From Dicyema japonicum (taxonomy: Eukaryota > Dicyemida > Rhombozoa > Dicyemidae), in contig RDEW01000010.1 in NCBI GenBank assembly GCA_011109175.1, forward strand, positions 851,837 through 915,836: DNA of 64,000 bases. The letters are read 5' to 3'. Under the pieces are notes generated by a model that saw only the letters and a program-made list of their open reading frames with translations, searched no databases and had not been told where the DNA came from. Position 1 is the stretch's first letter; each line of letters opens with the position of its first letter. This document shows, in pieces, positions 21,431 to 33,728 of this stretch. Position numbers and translations under genes: made by a program.

Positions 21431-21935
21431 TGAAAGCCGTCGGAAAACGGTACCGACTGCAACGTGACGCATTCTACAATCTTTCTTTCCAAACGCAGTA
21501 GTTTGCAGAAAATAGGAATTTCAGACCAAAATAGAAAATATTTCCGGAAAGCCCGCGTTCACAAGATTTAGAATTCTCCAGGATAAAAGTGTAGCAAACT
21601 AACCCACAGATTGAGATAAAAAGTCCATTATATGTCCTGGCTTGAACCCATTCACTGCCCAACTACTATCCCTTCGGAATGACAGCAAGGCATCATGAAG
21701 ATCGACAGAAGAAACTTTCTCTCGAAATAAATCTTCCTAGTGAGCAGTTTCCTCGGTATTGAGTCAAAAACCATCTGTATGTCAATGGAACACATAATGG
21801 TCTTTTGATGCCGAGGTTTTCGTAAAAGTCCTTCGTTGAATAAAAGTCAAATGGCAAAAATCTTTGCTAAAAGCACGAAAATTAATCCATTTTATTTAAA
21901 AAAATAAAATAAAACTTTATTAAAATTTAAATTTA
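21431..21935. other. Gap upstream of MRPS22, nothing recognised
   Basis: No convincing coding sequence. The last ~60 bp before the MRPS22 start are strongly A/T-rich and may hold the promoter. Confidence 0.35.
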
Positions 21936-22840
21936 ATGACGGTTTTGTCTTTTTCAAGTTAGCCATTTTTTTCAAATTCACAGAATTCTTTTCGACTGTT
22001 CGATCTTCTCGTGTTTTGTTTTCTTCTGGTTCACAGAGCATAAATTTGGACAATAATTCATTCCTAAAGGCTGCGAAATGGTTCGAAAGCAAACAGATTC
22101 AAAATCTGTTAGTTAAAATCAACCAAATGAACGTCGACATCAACAAGTTGCGGCAATATGGCTGTCACAAGAGGCCCAAAATAATCTTGGCTACTTTTAA
22201 AGATTATCAAAATGTTTTTTTACTTTTTAATTACATTAGATTTTGAAAAAAGCCAGGAATAAGATTTTACAACTTCTACAACCTGTTCCCATAGTTATGC
22301 CACAAGTCGTTGAATCCCAAGTCATTTCTCAAGATCCTGAAATTAGTGGCTTTTCTATGCATCCCCACGTGTTCGTTGATTTGGTGGAAGACGCAACAAA
22401 CGAGGTTACCTGTAGCAATTATAGACTCAGTTACCTATTATGGTGAAGAGAGACATCGATGGAACTCTGAGGACGGTATCCATTGAAGAAAGGGACCTTT
22501 ATCTGTCTATTTTTTACCCTCATCCATATCGTAAATATCCGCCACCTGCTCTTTTCTTGCCTGGGAAGATTGAGGTGCTTTTATTGATCACTTGTAGAGG
22601 ATGTTTGAGATGAGACTCCATCGAAGAGTCCTGGACAGGCTGATGAACCAGTTTCGTCCTGAGGATGAGAGATTTGCTCCAATTTTGATGATGGTATTTG
22701 AAGACATTCTTCAAAGGAGAGAATTTGGCATTCTTGGGTCTTCTAGATACTTTTCCAACTTTCTTCTATTCGTTCCAAGCTCTGAGGTTGCTGTGGAGGT
22801 TGTTCAGAAATCCTTGGAATCTGTTGGTCCTGAAAGGTAG
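21936..22840 (+). CDS. MRPS22: Mitochondrial ribosomal protein mS22 (6 exons)
   Basis: Exons 21936-21941, 21963-22010, 22037-22213, 22240-22404, 22425-22574 and 22598-22840 join in frame into 262 codons plus stop. Introns are 21, 26, 26, 20 and 23 nt, all GT..AG. Landmarks shared with animal mS22: 'WFESKQIQNLLVKIN', 'VKRDIDGTLRTVSIEERD' (human has VREPSGTLRKASWEERD), a two-residue-spaced tyrosine/proline segment, and 'FGILGSSRYFSNFLLF' (human YDLLRSTRYFGGMVWYF). The protein belongs to the mitochondrial small ribosomal subunit. The N-terminus (MTPFFSNSQNSFRLF) is short, polar and free of acidic residues, compatible with mitochondrial import. Exon 1 is only ATGACG, so the start is the least certain part. 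It is about 100 residues shorter than human mS22, at both ends. Confidence 0.88.
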
Positions 22841-23514
22841 GGTCCTTTAACTTTTTACGACTCGACAAAACTGCGTTAATAATGCAGCTCTTCAGAATAA
22901 TGGAGATTTTTCAATGGAGTGGAGAAACTGATGTCTATAACCCACGTGAGTATATCGAAGTTGATTCTGTGGTAATTTATAGAATGGACTGATAGGTATT
23001 AATGCTCATCACTTGATTAACTTGCTTGAAGATGATGACCAAAAAGTTGTGTCTCAGTGAATTGTGTTTAAATCGTGCTAGACTGTTTTATTTTTGTTTT
23101 TTTGACTTTTTGTTTCAGTTCAGCAACTTGCGCTTAAAATTCATTTATTCTTCGTCTTAACAGTCTTTGTAAGCTGAATCACGTTAATGACTTTTGCATT
23201 TAGTCTAATGTACTTTAATTCAGCCAATTTTCGCGGGAATCAAAAAAATTTTATTTTTATGACGGCGCAGTGCAATAAATGCCGGGAAAATGGCTGATGG
23301 CCCATGGTTCAAATCTCCTAACTAATTATGAGTGATCAGAACTAATTCTCTATTCAAAAAGGAATATGGACGTGAGGTTCTAATATGAAAAGTTTTGTTG
23401 TTTTTTTGGTATATTTGAGCAACCTACATTTTTCCTCATCCACTTTTCAGAAGGATTACATAAAAGAATCACTTGGTAATAAGTGTAGCAAATAATTAAC
23501 GTCCAAATGGTAGT
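22841..23514. other. Unassigned gap after MRPS22
   Basis: A short plus-strand frame after 22900 (MEIFQWSGETDVYNPREYIE) is flanked by possible mini-intron sites, and another (INAHHLINLLEDDDQKVVSQ-stop) lies near 23000-23058. They could be extra 3' exons of MRPS22 or a small gene. I recognise neither. The rest is A/T-rich with no feature. Confidence 0.3.
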
Positions 23515-23522
23515 ATTTCTAC

Positions 23523-25281
23523 CAGGGTCGTTAGATTTAAATCATTTGATTTTAATCAACAAAAAAATCAAAATCATTTAAATTTTTAATGCCTTGTGGT
23601 TTCACTTCGATAAACGTATTATTCCTGGAAAGACCTGGAGTCGAGCCAGATGCAGTAATTGCGGGAAGGAGGTACAAGGTCTCGTATCTCGGATGAAGCA
23701 GCATCATTTGTTATGTCGAACTAATATTGATATCCCTGAAAATCCGTCGACACCTGAAAGTGATTTGATCAGCGAATTCCTCCCAAGGATGAGGGACCAG
23801 TCTTTAATCAATTTCGTTACTACGACGACGTCATTGAAGAAAAATTTGATTGATATGCAACTCGCTAGATACATATATTCCAGTACACTTCTTTTGCTGT
23901 TGTAGAACATCCGGAATTTGTCAAATTCGTCCAAATGCTTCTTCCTGGGTATCGTTTACCCTCTCGTCATCAAATTGGTGGTCCATTGCTCGATCGTGTG
24001 TACGACAAATACATGAAGACTGTTGGCAAAGACTCCAGGACAAAACAGTGTCTATGATGTTAAACGGGTGGAGCAACATTCATAATGAAACCTGTTATTG
24101 TGTGTCAGTTGTAACATCGGATGGAGAAAGCTATCTAATTGACACTGTGGACACTTCTGGATATAGCTACACCGCGAAGTATTTTCAATCTGTTGCTTTA
24201 GCCTCTGCAAAGTCCGCCGAGCAACGGTTTGGATGTAAAATCGGGAGTCTTGAAACGGACAATGCTCGCACATTACATCAACTTCTCTCAAAGGATGTCG
24301 AAGTAGCTGACGTTAAAGAAACCATCGTAAGCAATAATAATACTTTTGAAACTTCATCTTCCAGCGGCATGGTACAAATCTGCTGAGGAAAAAAACTTGT
24401 TCTTCCGATTGATGTTCGTGGAACACTTTATCAAACTGTTTTCAATCTTATCTGGATAATTGGTCTATAATTTTGAGAGTTTATGAGGAACACTGATCGA
24501 ATAGTGGAGATTGCTTCCAAAGTACAAAATATATGCCTAAAACGACGCGTTGAAGAATATTTGCGGCTGATTAAAACAATTGTTGTCGCTTTAGACAAAA
24601 TTCAAAATGATTCTACGACGATTAGTCATGCTGTAGAAATTTGGAAAGAACTTGAACAGACTTATATTGACTATGAATGTACGACTATTTAGAAAAAGTG
24701 AAAACTCGAGCAGGTCAAGCATTAACACCTTTCTATTTACTTGAGAATCTAATGGACCCAACACGTTGTGGGAGATCTCTTTCAACTGCTGAGATTGACC
24801 TCGCCTTGGAGTATTGTGCTGCACATTATGAATGTGCTCTTCCGACTCTGATTAATTTCAGAGCAAAAGCTGATCCATTCAAACTATACATGTTCGCTCC
24901 GAATTTATTGAGCAAAGTAATCACCTATAGCTTGGTGGGAGTCGAACTCTCACCACCTTCTGAAGTAATTTCACTCTGCAAAAAAATTCTTGGAGCAGTT
25001 GCTTCTACAAATGGAATAGAACGAATTTTTCGACTTTTGGATTCTTACATTCAAATGTACGAAATAGGCTGGAAATTGAAAAAGCTGCCAAACTTGTCTT
25101 TGTTTACAAGCTTTTAAATAAATAAATACGATTTCCATTGTTTTTACTTTTATTTTACTTTGTTTCGAATAAAAATCATTTAATTCAAAAAATCTGATTT
25201 AAATTAAAAATTCTGTTTAAATCAAAAAAATCAGATTTTTTCGATTTTTTTCACAAAAAATCATGATTTTTAACAACCCTG
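23523..25281 (+). mobile_element. hAT transposon with 8-bp target duplication
   Basis: Left end CAGGGTCGTTAGATTTAAAT, right end complement CAGGGTTGTTAAAAATCATG. The 8 bases ATTTCTAC occur directly outside both ends (23515-23522 and 25282-25289), the size of duplication made by hAT transposases. Subterminal regions are rich in AAATCATTT/AAAATCAGATT motifs. The transposase gene inside is broken, so the element is not autonomous as it stands. Confidence 0.92.
23594..25120 (+). pseudogene. hAT transposase, BED-finger type, disr upted by frame shifts
   Basis: In order: a BED zinc finger ('CSNCGKEV', then 'MKQHHLLC') in 23594-23905. 'VEHPEFVKFVQMLLPGYRLP' style sequence lies out of frame around 23905-23965. 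'MMLNGWSN', 'CVSVVTSDGESYLIDTVDTS' and 'SLETDNART' are in 23850-24386; these correspond to the first parts of the hAT RNase H-like core. 'LTPFYLLENLMDP' and 'AEIDLALEYC' lie in 24677-25117, then the C-terminal dimerisation region 'ASTNGIERIFRLL'. The final 'EKAAKLVFVYKLLN' continues in another frame to 25117. At least four frame changes or stops make it non-functional. Confidence 0.88.
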
Positions 25282-25614
25282 ATTTCTACTGTTTTTCGAA
25301 GTAAAAGAACCAGGACAGACGAATTATTGCAAAAGGCCTATCAAGATTTTTAGTGCGATTTTTACACAAAATTCTATTAACTAGAAAAGCATTTGTGTTG
25401 AAATAACAGTAGAAATCATTAGGTAATTTATTTTAAACAGCAAAACATAGTTAGGAATTGTAATAACAATTTTCTTTTTTAACTCAACGTCAAATAAAGT
25501 ACCCATTCTCCCCCACTCAGAATTAACTAATCAAGAGGTTTGCTCCTCGAAATCCGTGTTTTTATTGTACTCAGATACTCTCCACACTTCACTGTATTTC
25601 AGTATTTCAAAGTA

Positions 25615-26445
25615 CAGTAAAACCTCTCGAATCCACCACCTCTCGAAAAATTTCCTAAAAAATACTTCTACGTGAGACATTATCATTTTGTGTGCGTTGG
25701 TCCTAATGAAACGTAATTGTACAAGATTAAACAATTCTGAAAAATTCCGAATTATAAAATTTATTGATTAAAACTAGGGATTTCGCTTACAAGAGTGTCC
25801 AAAATTTTACGTGTTATTACAAGACGACTCTTAAATGACATGAGGAGCAAAAGGAATGTATCCACCTTGCAAAAAGGAATGATACTATAATTTATACCTA
25901 TCAAGCATGGGAAAAGCTAAATAGTACAAAAATAATAAACTGTTTTCGACATGCTAAATGGACCCAAGATTATATTGAAGAAATTAATGACGAGTTTTCG
26001 CCTGAAACTTATCAAGAATTCGTGTCAAAACTGCAAATAAATGATCCAATTCCAGAAATGAGTTTCTTCTCTATGAGTATATAGAGAATAAAAAAATCCT
26101 GGAAAATTTGGATGAAAATGATAAAGACACAGAATGCATTAATGGTGGAGAACAAAAGAATGAACAAGTCGTTTTAGACTACGATGCAGTGAATGCTGTC
26201 TATACATTGAGGAAGTACTTCAAACAAAAGGATGAAGTTAACTTAAATGTCTTCGATCACCTTGATGATGTTGTTGAAACATCCAAATGAATATTAAAAC
26301 GAGAATAACTGATTATTTTAAAGGAAATTAATGTTTTCATTTTTAATTAGTATTTAAAATTAAAAAAATGAATTTTATTAATTTATAAAAAATTCCGCCG
26401 TAATTTCCCAGGTTCCAAATCTGGCTAATTCGAGAGGTTTTACCA
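25615..26445 (+). mobile_element. Internally deleted pogo/Tigger transposon
   Basis: Left end CAGTAAAACCTCTCGAAT and right end complement TGGTAAAACCTCTCGAAT are flanked by TA at 25613-25614 and 26446-26447. Between them only the end of a pogo/Tigger (CENP-B-related) transposase remains. Around 25895-26050 a frame reads 'IYTYQAWEKLNSTKIINCFRHAKW', split here below 20 residues in the original frames. The acidic C-terminal tail is at 26108-26287 ('YTLRKYFKQKDEVN'). The catalytic DDE part is gone, so the copy depends on another element for movement. Confidence 0.8.
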
Positions 26446-26499
26446 TATTTTTTAACAAATGGAGATGCTAAGCCATCCCAAGTTATAAAAATAAGAAAC

Positions 26500-27100
26500 A
26501 TCCTCACGTTGAATTAGCGAATTATTTCTAACTAATTAGCCAATTAAAAAAATGAGCCAATAAGTCATATTTTTCTGCTTCAACAGACTTCAACATGTCT
26601 AAAGAAGTAACTCCCAATTTGATCAACCAAATTTTAGTCATAGGAGTGCACGTTTGTTTACAGTCCTGAATAGATTTACTACATTTAATCTAGTTTCAAC
26701 CAAGTTCTCAATCCTCAAAATTACTTCAGCCAATAGCACATTCAGCATTTTTGTTTTTTGAATTTTTCCTGAGGCTCCTTCAAATACACTTAAGTATTTG
26801 TAATCATCAATAAAAATAATGTGATTTTTCGAGAATTATGGACAAACGCCATCTTATCTCATGGAGACCTTTAGATACTTGGAATAATTGATATTTGATA
26901 AACTATCCTTTGCAGAATCCCTGCGCACATGACGAACATACTCATTATTCATTCTGAGTTTGACTTTCCACTTAACAATCGACTTAACAATCTGAAATTC
27001 AATCAATTTCACAATTCACTCAGCTATTCAAGATTTCCCAAATATTTGAATTGAGAGGTCATATCTACCGAATCTACCGATTTGAACGCCTTTTTACGTC
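26500..27100 (-). mobile_element. Group C LINE endonuclease remnant (minus strand)
   Basis: Minus-strand frames near 26640-26540 read 'KLGVTSLDMLKSVEAEKYDLLA', equivalent to the group C endonuclease tail (EVGI..Q..LKQVEVEKFHKYD.LANE). Upstream sequence to about 27060 has short frames but no recognisable motif. On the plus strand a possible small exon (MSKEVTPNLINQILVIG, 26597) is not supported by any match. Confidence 0.45.
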
Positions 27101-27179
27101 AGTCGAGGGAGCAAATAGCGTATAATCATTTGCTTTGTATATTTGTATAAGACGAGTCTGTTTGGAAAACCTACGGTCG

Positions 27180-27955
27180 AGCTCCCGTTTAATTCCAAAT
27201 GGAATACCCCAAGGATGACCTTTTACTGGCTTATTCAGATGATATTGTTATTTCATCCAGGGACCAAGACGTTCGGGTCGTCTCGGAGAGATTACAATTA
27301 CTCGTAAACTGCTTAATCTACTGATTAAATGAAAACAGCCTGTCGATCAGCCCTGAAAAATCGGTTACGTCTCTCTTTACCTCTATTAAGAGAATATCCA
27401 ACAGGACGGTGGATATAGAAACAGATGGAAGCAAGTTGCCATTCCAAAAATGGCAGAAGATCCTGGGAGTAGTATTCGACACCCATATGACTTTCTCGCG
27501 TCACGTGGAAAACGTTTTAAACAAATGTGAAAAGAAAATCAACCTCTTGAACGGGATCTTTGGTTTATGGAAGATCGGAAGTCATCCCGTTCTGAAATCA
27601 CTATAAGCCAGTACGTCGAGCCATCCATATCATATACATGTGCATCATGGGGCCTCTCAATTTCTTGGACGAATGCCCAGAGAATTGCGGCAACCCAAAA
27701 AAAGCGTTTTCCGTGATAGAAAACTGAATCAAATGCGATCTAAATTCTACATCTACTTCCTTGGAAGACCTAATAAGAAGAAAAGGAGGCCAAATTCAAC
27801 GATACCAGAAAATTGCTCGTCCACTGCGTGCTTGTGTTGGATCGAGGGAAAACTACCGGGACAAGCTGACAGCCCTATTGAAATTCGCCGGGATCACATA
27901 ATTTTTTGTTTTTGTTTTTAACTGTAGTCTTTGGAAATAAATTTCAATTTCAATA
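27180..27955 (+). mobile_element. Group B LINE, 3' fragment
   Basis: Frames include a damaged catalytic region ('LLAYSDDIVISSRDQDV', 27228-27278, YSDD in place of YADD), 'LGVVFDTHMTFSRHVENVLN' (27459-27518), 'YVEPSISYTCASWG' and the 3' terminus 'LLKFAGIT-stop' near 27900. The closest relatives are the copies at 46957-47700 and 59430-60250. Confidence 0.75.
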
Positions 27956-28484
27956 GGCGTTTTGGTATTTCAGTCGGTATATCTTTCACTCCAGTCATCC
28001 TTTTATTATCTCAATACTTTGACTAACTGGTTTTTCTTTCAGATATCCTCCCAATATGTTCCACACTGTTTATGATTCAGAGATTAGTTCTTTTTTTCTT
28101 CTTCCCGTAAGGGTACTAGAAGGCCTTTCGTTCAACCAAAATTTTTGGTTGTTTAACCGAAATCCTTGTCTTCCTTCGTGTGTAACCAACTTTTTTTGAT
28201 GACCATAATTTATTCATTTACAAGTGAGGTAATCCTTGACCTTTCCAGGGCTTCTCTTCATGCACTGAAAAATGAAAGAGCATGACAGGCCACTGGCTTT
28301 TTCACCACCGTAAAAGTTTTCTCAAAAACTTTCAATGTAATAAGATAATTCCTCCACTCTTCAATTTTAGTCTCCAGATTATTCTTCCACTTCAAAATCA
28401 ACTTTTGTTCGCGACGGTAGGACGTGCGATTAAAATTGAAGAGGAAGGACCTACTTCTCGATTAATTAGATATGACTCATAACT
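27956..28484. other. Unassigned gap
   Basis: Contains polypyrimidine-AG strings that could be splice acceptors (for example TTTTTCTTTCAG near 28040). There is no frame I recognise. An open frame at 28282-28482 gives no family match by eye. Confidence 0.3.
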
Positions 28485-28583
28485 AGGGCAATTTTTATGC
28501 AACTAAAATTTTTAAAAATGGCATCTATGGCAACTAAAATTTGACAAATGGCATCTAAAAATTATTTATTATTATTTATTAAT

Positions 28584-30262
28584 AGGGCAAGTTGTTTCTA
28601 GCACTTAAAAAAATTTTTTAGCGCTAAAAAATCACAAAATCTAGCAATTATAATTAAAAAAGTTAGCACTTAAAATGATAAAATCTAGCATTTAAAATTG
28701 TAAAATAAACATTTAAATTTTATTTATTGTAATATAATAAAAGTTAATGCTTGATATTGTCTGGATGGAAGTTCCTATCCTTTTTTTAAAATTTTTTAGC
28801 ATTTTAATAGCTCTTTCAACAGATGCATAGGATGCCTGACAGCGTGAAAGAGAGAAATAATCTTGTTGGCTAATTTTTGGTTCAGTCATTTCAATAATAA
28901 GTTTAAATCCATTTTCCTCCATTCTTTTATTTATATAATTTTTGATATTTGCCTTGTCATTATCAAAATTTAGTCTTGTATAATAGTAATCTTCCATGAT
29001 TTGTTTGCCATGAATCACTTCGTCCATTCTCAGAACATGTCCGATAAGTCGCCAGCGTGATATAATTACTTTTCTGCTTATCGGTTTGCATTTACATAAT
29101 TTGTAGAGAGTGTCTTTTTTGATAATCTGTGGCCATTTAATTCCTGCAATTTTTCTCAATTAATGTCTATGAAATGTGTCTAGTCAGTCACGGTCCGTTT
29201 TTGATGTTCTCCATGTTCCCGAGTTGTATAATAGGACTGGTTGTATGAACGCGCTATATAAGCGCATCCGAAGATTTAAGGAGATAAGTTTTCTGCGAGT
29301 CCAAATACTCCACATCTTTTCAGTGCACACGATACCAACATCTTTCTGAGAGCAATGACCTCAGCATCACCCAAAAACGAGCCGAGCCTTTTAGTAAACT
29401 TTTATTTCTCATCGAACCGCTGAATCGATGTTAACTCCGTTTTTCTGAATTGATCTTCAAAGACCACCTCTCCAGAACTGTTGTGGCTTTATCTATTACA
29501 GTTCTTAGTACCACCACATCCTCAGACACAAAATTGATGTCATCAGCATACATTAATTCAACAAAATGATTATTTAAGTGACCTAATTCTTTCCTAACGT
29601 CCCTCAACGCAGCTTCCAAATAGATTGCAAGGAGAACTGGCGAAAGCGAGTCCCCTTGCAGAATACCAATGCCGGTCGTGATTTTTTCCGAATAGCCCTT
29701 TCCCACTTTCACTATGAGGCTCGTGTCAGCCAGCAAAAAACGCACAATCATCAAACAGTCCTCATCAATTATGTCCTTGAGAACTTGCAATAGTTTATCT
29801 CGGCAGACACAGTCGAATGCTTTTGATTAGCCGACTCCCAGAGTATATATTGTTTTTCTGTACTTCTGACATATTGACGTAAGCTACCGATGACTCCATA
29901 CTATATCAGCAGTTGATTTTCCTGGTCTGAATCCGCTTTGACTTGGTGACAAGTATTGGTCAACTGAATTTGATATTCAATTCAATGTTGTAATCGACAA
30001 TGTTTTTCGCAAAGTGGTCAAAAGCACGATCGGTTTAAAAATTTCGATTGGACCTGCAGGTTTCGGAATCCGTAAACACATTATTAACTGCAATTTAAAT
30101 TAGCATTTAAACAAAAATTAGCATTTAAAATTAAAAATAGCACTTATAGCATTTATAATGTATGTTTTTTTAACAAAATTAAAAAATAATTATTCCAAAT
30201 TCAATTGTATATTTAAAAAAGTATAAAAAATAAAAATAGCATTTTAGCACTTAAATTGCCCT
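28584..30262. mobile_element. AGGGCAA-ended element carrying a group A LINE
   Basis: Left end AGGGCAAGTTGTTTCTAGCA; right end complement AGGGCAATTTAAGTGCTAAA. ATTTATTAA occurs on both sides (28574-28582 and 30263-30271), but in A/T-rich sequence, so it is only moderate evidence of a 9-bp target duplication. Both ends have clusters of TAGCACTTAAAA-like and TAGCATTTAAAA-like motifs. No transposase gene is visible. A second left end of the same type (AGGGCAATTTTTATG) lies just outside at 28485. The central part is a minus-strand group A LINE. Confidence 0.6.
28713..30110 (-). mobile_element. Group A LINE, RT half (minus), nested
   Basis: Read on the minus strand: 'GFRPGKSTADIVWSH'-like sequence near 29930. 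The frame 29790-29431 carries 'GILQGDSLSPVLLAIYLEAA' and 'VELMYADDINFVSEDV' (catalytic YADD), then 'LERWSLKINSEK'. The frame 29159-28713 carries 'ISRWRLIGHVLRMDEV' and 'MEDYY'. The 5' part and the 3' AGTGCTT end are missing. It lies inside the AGGGCAA element, so it either inserted there or was captured. Confidence 0.8.
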
Positions 30263-30478
30263 ATTTATTAACCTCGGATACACCGAGAAAGAAGTCAAAG
30301 TAAACAACTAATAAGTTCATCTGGAATCAGCATAAAGGGTAAGACGTCCAATACATGGAGTTGTGGAAACCTCTGTGCCGGCTTAGCACTGGGCGACACC
30401 TAGATAGGTGATCACATGACGCCACTCTAATAGGAAGAGATAGGAGGAACAGACAATCAGAGAATTTCAAAAATGAAT

Positions 30479-30700
30479 AATAATAATAACAGCCTTTTTC
30501 ACAGAGCCGTGTTATTAGCTCCGCATAGGAAGGACACATACTTTATTTAAGTAAAGAACAGTTAATTTTAACTAATCGTAGAACCAAGGAATGATCTTCA
30601 CTTCTATTTTCTTTTTCTTGTGTGTGGGTTCTTTCTAGACAATCCAGTTCCGCAGTGAGAATCCACTAATGACGGCGTCACTCGTCAAGCCAAATAAATA
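30479..30700 (-). mobile_element. tRNA-derived SINE, 5'-truncated copy
   Basis: Nearly the same as the body and tail of the SINE at 33801-34101: AAGTAAAGAACAGTTAATTT, AATCGTAGAACCAAGGAATG and the 3' end 'GCTAATAACACGGCTCTGTG' on the minus strand. The tRNA-like head with boxes A and B is absent. Confidence 0.65.
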
Positions 30701-31480
30701 AAAAATGAATAATATAACTATCATAAAATTTATAAATTGACCAAATAATTTTTTATTTATTATAAAACATAATTATGTAATTTTTAACATTATTTTTATT
30801 AAAATTTCATTATAGCTAGATAAAATTGCAGTATAGCTAGATAAAATTTGATAAAGAAATTTTTATTTTTAACTACAAAAAACAGTAAACAACTACTAAA
30901 AGCTCAATTCAGACTGCTCTCAGAATTAAAAACCAATCTCCAGTGACGATTTTTAAGGAAATGTGCTCAATAAGCCAGATCCTTTCTCCAATATCCATCT
31001 TCTTTTTACGAGAGGCGATCCGATACACTTCAGCATGGTCAGTGATCTGCTTCTAAGATCAACAAACATATTGTTCAATAAACTTTTCCCCAGTACGGCA
31101 AAGTTTATCAGGCTGATCGGTCAGCTTGTAGAGCGGAAGCAAGATCTTAGAATGACGAGAAATTAATAGCGTTAATTAATAGAGTCCTCATCGAAATTAA
31201 TTGCAAGAATGCTGTTATGAGCTTCCAAAAATTAATAGGATTCAGACTCAGAAATTTAGGAGCCACAATTAACAATAAATTTCAAAATATAGTTTTTATA
31301 AATAAAAAACTTTGGAAACCTGATCGCAATTATGACTCTACTTCTTATTCAAACTGACCTATATAGTTTTTTAATGTAAATTGTAATGATCGAACGTGGA
31401 ATAACAAGGAATTGTATTCTTACACGTGTTTAATATTTTATTGTTTATTAAAAATAAAGACGGGAAAAGACCGATTGGCT
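30700..31480. repeat. Repeat body shared with 34138-34490
   Basis: 30702-30880 matches 34140-34330 (ATGAATAATATAACTATC... versus ATGAACAATATAACTATC...). 31340-31450 matches 34375-34490 (CTGACCTATATAGTT, GTGGAATAACAAGGAATTGT). The copy at 34138 lacks the intervening ~450 bp, which holds a frame at 30963-31166 of unknown identity. The two are versions of one element, one internally deleted. Confidence 0.6.
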
Positions 31481-32580
31481 AACTATCTTTCCGTCGTAGT
31501 TAGCACTAGAAAATGATCAATTAATCGTGTTTCTTCCATCGTATGAATATATTTCAGTTCATATTGAGAGAACCGGCATTGATCGTATTCGATGAAGTCA
31601 CACTTCTCTGAGTGGCTTATGTTGTTTATTCACGGAAAAGATAAGCTTTCTGTAATCGAAAATGGGTAACCTTATTATTAGTTTTCACCAAATATAATAG
31701 AGAACCATATAACAAATTCTTTAAAAAGTTTTACTTACCTTCAAAAGGGCATGAAAGACTTCGTTACGACAACCTCAGATCAAAATCGAGGTTACTACCA
31801 AATTGAATGCTCCAGGGCTTTCCATTTCCCAAACCTTCTTTAACCTGTTTTCGACCAACTTAAGGATGATGATGACGATTGCCTTCAGTTAACTTAAGCG
31901 AATGAATTAATTATTTCGGCAAGAAACCGTTCTGCATTTCTCACAGCCGCCAAATCCCGACAAGGATATGACTCATACTTTATCGACAAAATATCGCTCT
32001 GATTAAACTCGAGGGGTAGCTGGGAATTCAAACACCCAACAAAAAAATGTCTAACGGCTGTTTACAAACAATTCACCAAAAAGACGCTGAACTATATCTC
32101 CCCAAACTGAGCTTCATGCTTATCACTCTCTCCTACAATCGCTACAGAATGACCCCTTCCACCAATCGCAGAAACATCAGGGGAATTCTTACTGACCTAA
32201 AAAAACATTGAGAAAAATCACATTTCCGAAAAAAGTCCAAACTTGGATTAAGAATATAGTTCGTGTTTACTCGTTCCATGTGGACCCTCGAAGAGAACAA
32301 AATACTGGAGCGCAGACCTCCCAAGGTCAACTCCTTAGAACTGCTTCTCCTGAGGGTCGTCAGAGAGAAACTGCGATGTGGATATCATCCATCTCAGGCT
32401 AGAATAGTCGTCCAGGATCTCTTTGCTTGCTTTGAACTGCTAGGGCTCGACGTGAAAGTGGTCAATCTCTGGAGCGTCATTTCTTAGTGTCACGTTTTTT
32501 GACAGTAACCAGTTTCCCGCAAGTTAATGAAACTTGAGTTGAAAATTTAATTTAAAACATATACACGTATATAAGATATT
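31481..32580. other. Unassigned region
   Basis: Short open frames such as 32263-32487 and 32208-32402 overlap each other and match nothing I know. A possible exon start (MKSHFSEWLMLFIHGKDK) lies near 31582. No terminal repeats or LINE motifs seen. Confidence 0.3.
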
Positions 32581-32584
32581 TTCT

Positions 32585-32775
32585 TTTGTTTCCACGGAAG
32601 ACCTTACCACTTAGGACCTAGTAAGATCGCGCATTGGATATTGGAACGAGAATATATAAAGTATGTGAGATCTAGGGAAGAACAACATATAAGTACGAAG
32701 ATTAGTGAGAAAGGTTGGAATCATCTAATGGCTGCGCTCCCTCGTAATTTAGTGGTGACATTCTGGTGTTATAAT
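32585..32775 (+). mobile_element. Group A LINE, degraded 3' fragment
   Basis: A frame beginning 'FHGRPYHLGPSK' and continuing to 'ISEKGWNHLMAALP', with an AATAATAATTATG end, parallels the GRPRTTL-to-tail part of group A. Heavily diverged. Confidence 0.5.
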
Positions 32776-33179
32776 AATAATTATGAGACTAAATAAAATG
32801 AGAAAATACAAGAACAATTTTAAAACTTTATTTTAGAATTAAAAAATGTGAACAGTTTCTCAGAAAAAACGTAAGTTTATTTAAATAATTTTGGGATCGT
32901 TTTTCACTTGAACACAACAAATGGATCGTTTTCACTGGAAGGTAGTTTTTCAGGCGGTGATAATGATAATTCAGAAAACCAATTCTCTAAGTAAGCATTA
33001 AATATGAAGTTTTAAAGCAAAAACATAATTACAGAGATAGTCATCGAAAGACTAAGTTCAAATTCCTCCGAAAGAAAGTCTTTCTTATTTTACGATGACT
33101 GACAGTAATGAATATTTAAAATAAAACATTTTTCCAATTCTGAGTTGTTTTTGAGGGATTTTCACTATTTTCTTAAATT

Positions 33180-33420
33180 AGTTAGTTAAAGCACACCCGC
33201 GTTAACTGTAAACAGTGTTTATGGTTTCCCTTATGCCATATTTTTCGACTATCCTTTCCGTATGTCTTCTCCATCCTTTTCGTTGTCGTGCTCGTTTTTC
33301 TGATTTCGTCAGATCATTTGCATCCATCAGTCGGCCCCCGATCATTGCATAATTCTCTAAAGTGTCCTGGAAGAATTTCCTGAAGTATCATTGCAATTAA
33401 AGCAATTTTTAATGATTTGA
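33180..33420 (-). mobile_element. Group A LINE, degraded C-terminal fragment
   Basis: The minus strand reads 'DLTKSEKRARQRKGWRRH' followed by 'RIVEKYGI', equivalent to the C-terminal tail of group A (DDL..LR..A..R..WKRL..RIV). 32776-33179 holds nothing I recognise. Confidence 0.5.
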
Positions 33421-33728
33421 GTTTATTATTGAGTTATTCTCTTATGAAAAAACCGTTACATGATAACGTCCCACTTTTCCATTTCGACAAGACCCAATAT
33501 TTTCAACAACCAAACACAATTCTTAAAGAAAATCGGTAAATTACCGTATATTTACTAAACAACATGGTACATTATGGATGACGGAAAATAACCGATTAAG
33601 ACTGATTCCATATTCGTTAGCTCTTTCTATGAAAGTCGGTCCGTTCTAAAACTTGCATGAAATTGATATTGATTCTCTTCCATGAGGCGGAAGTATATCT
33701 GGTAAGTACAGCACAAATAATCATAATT

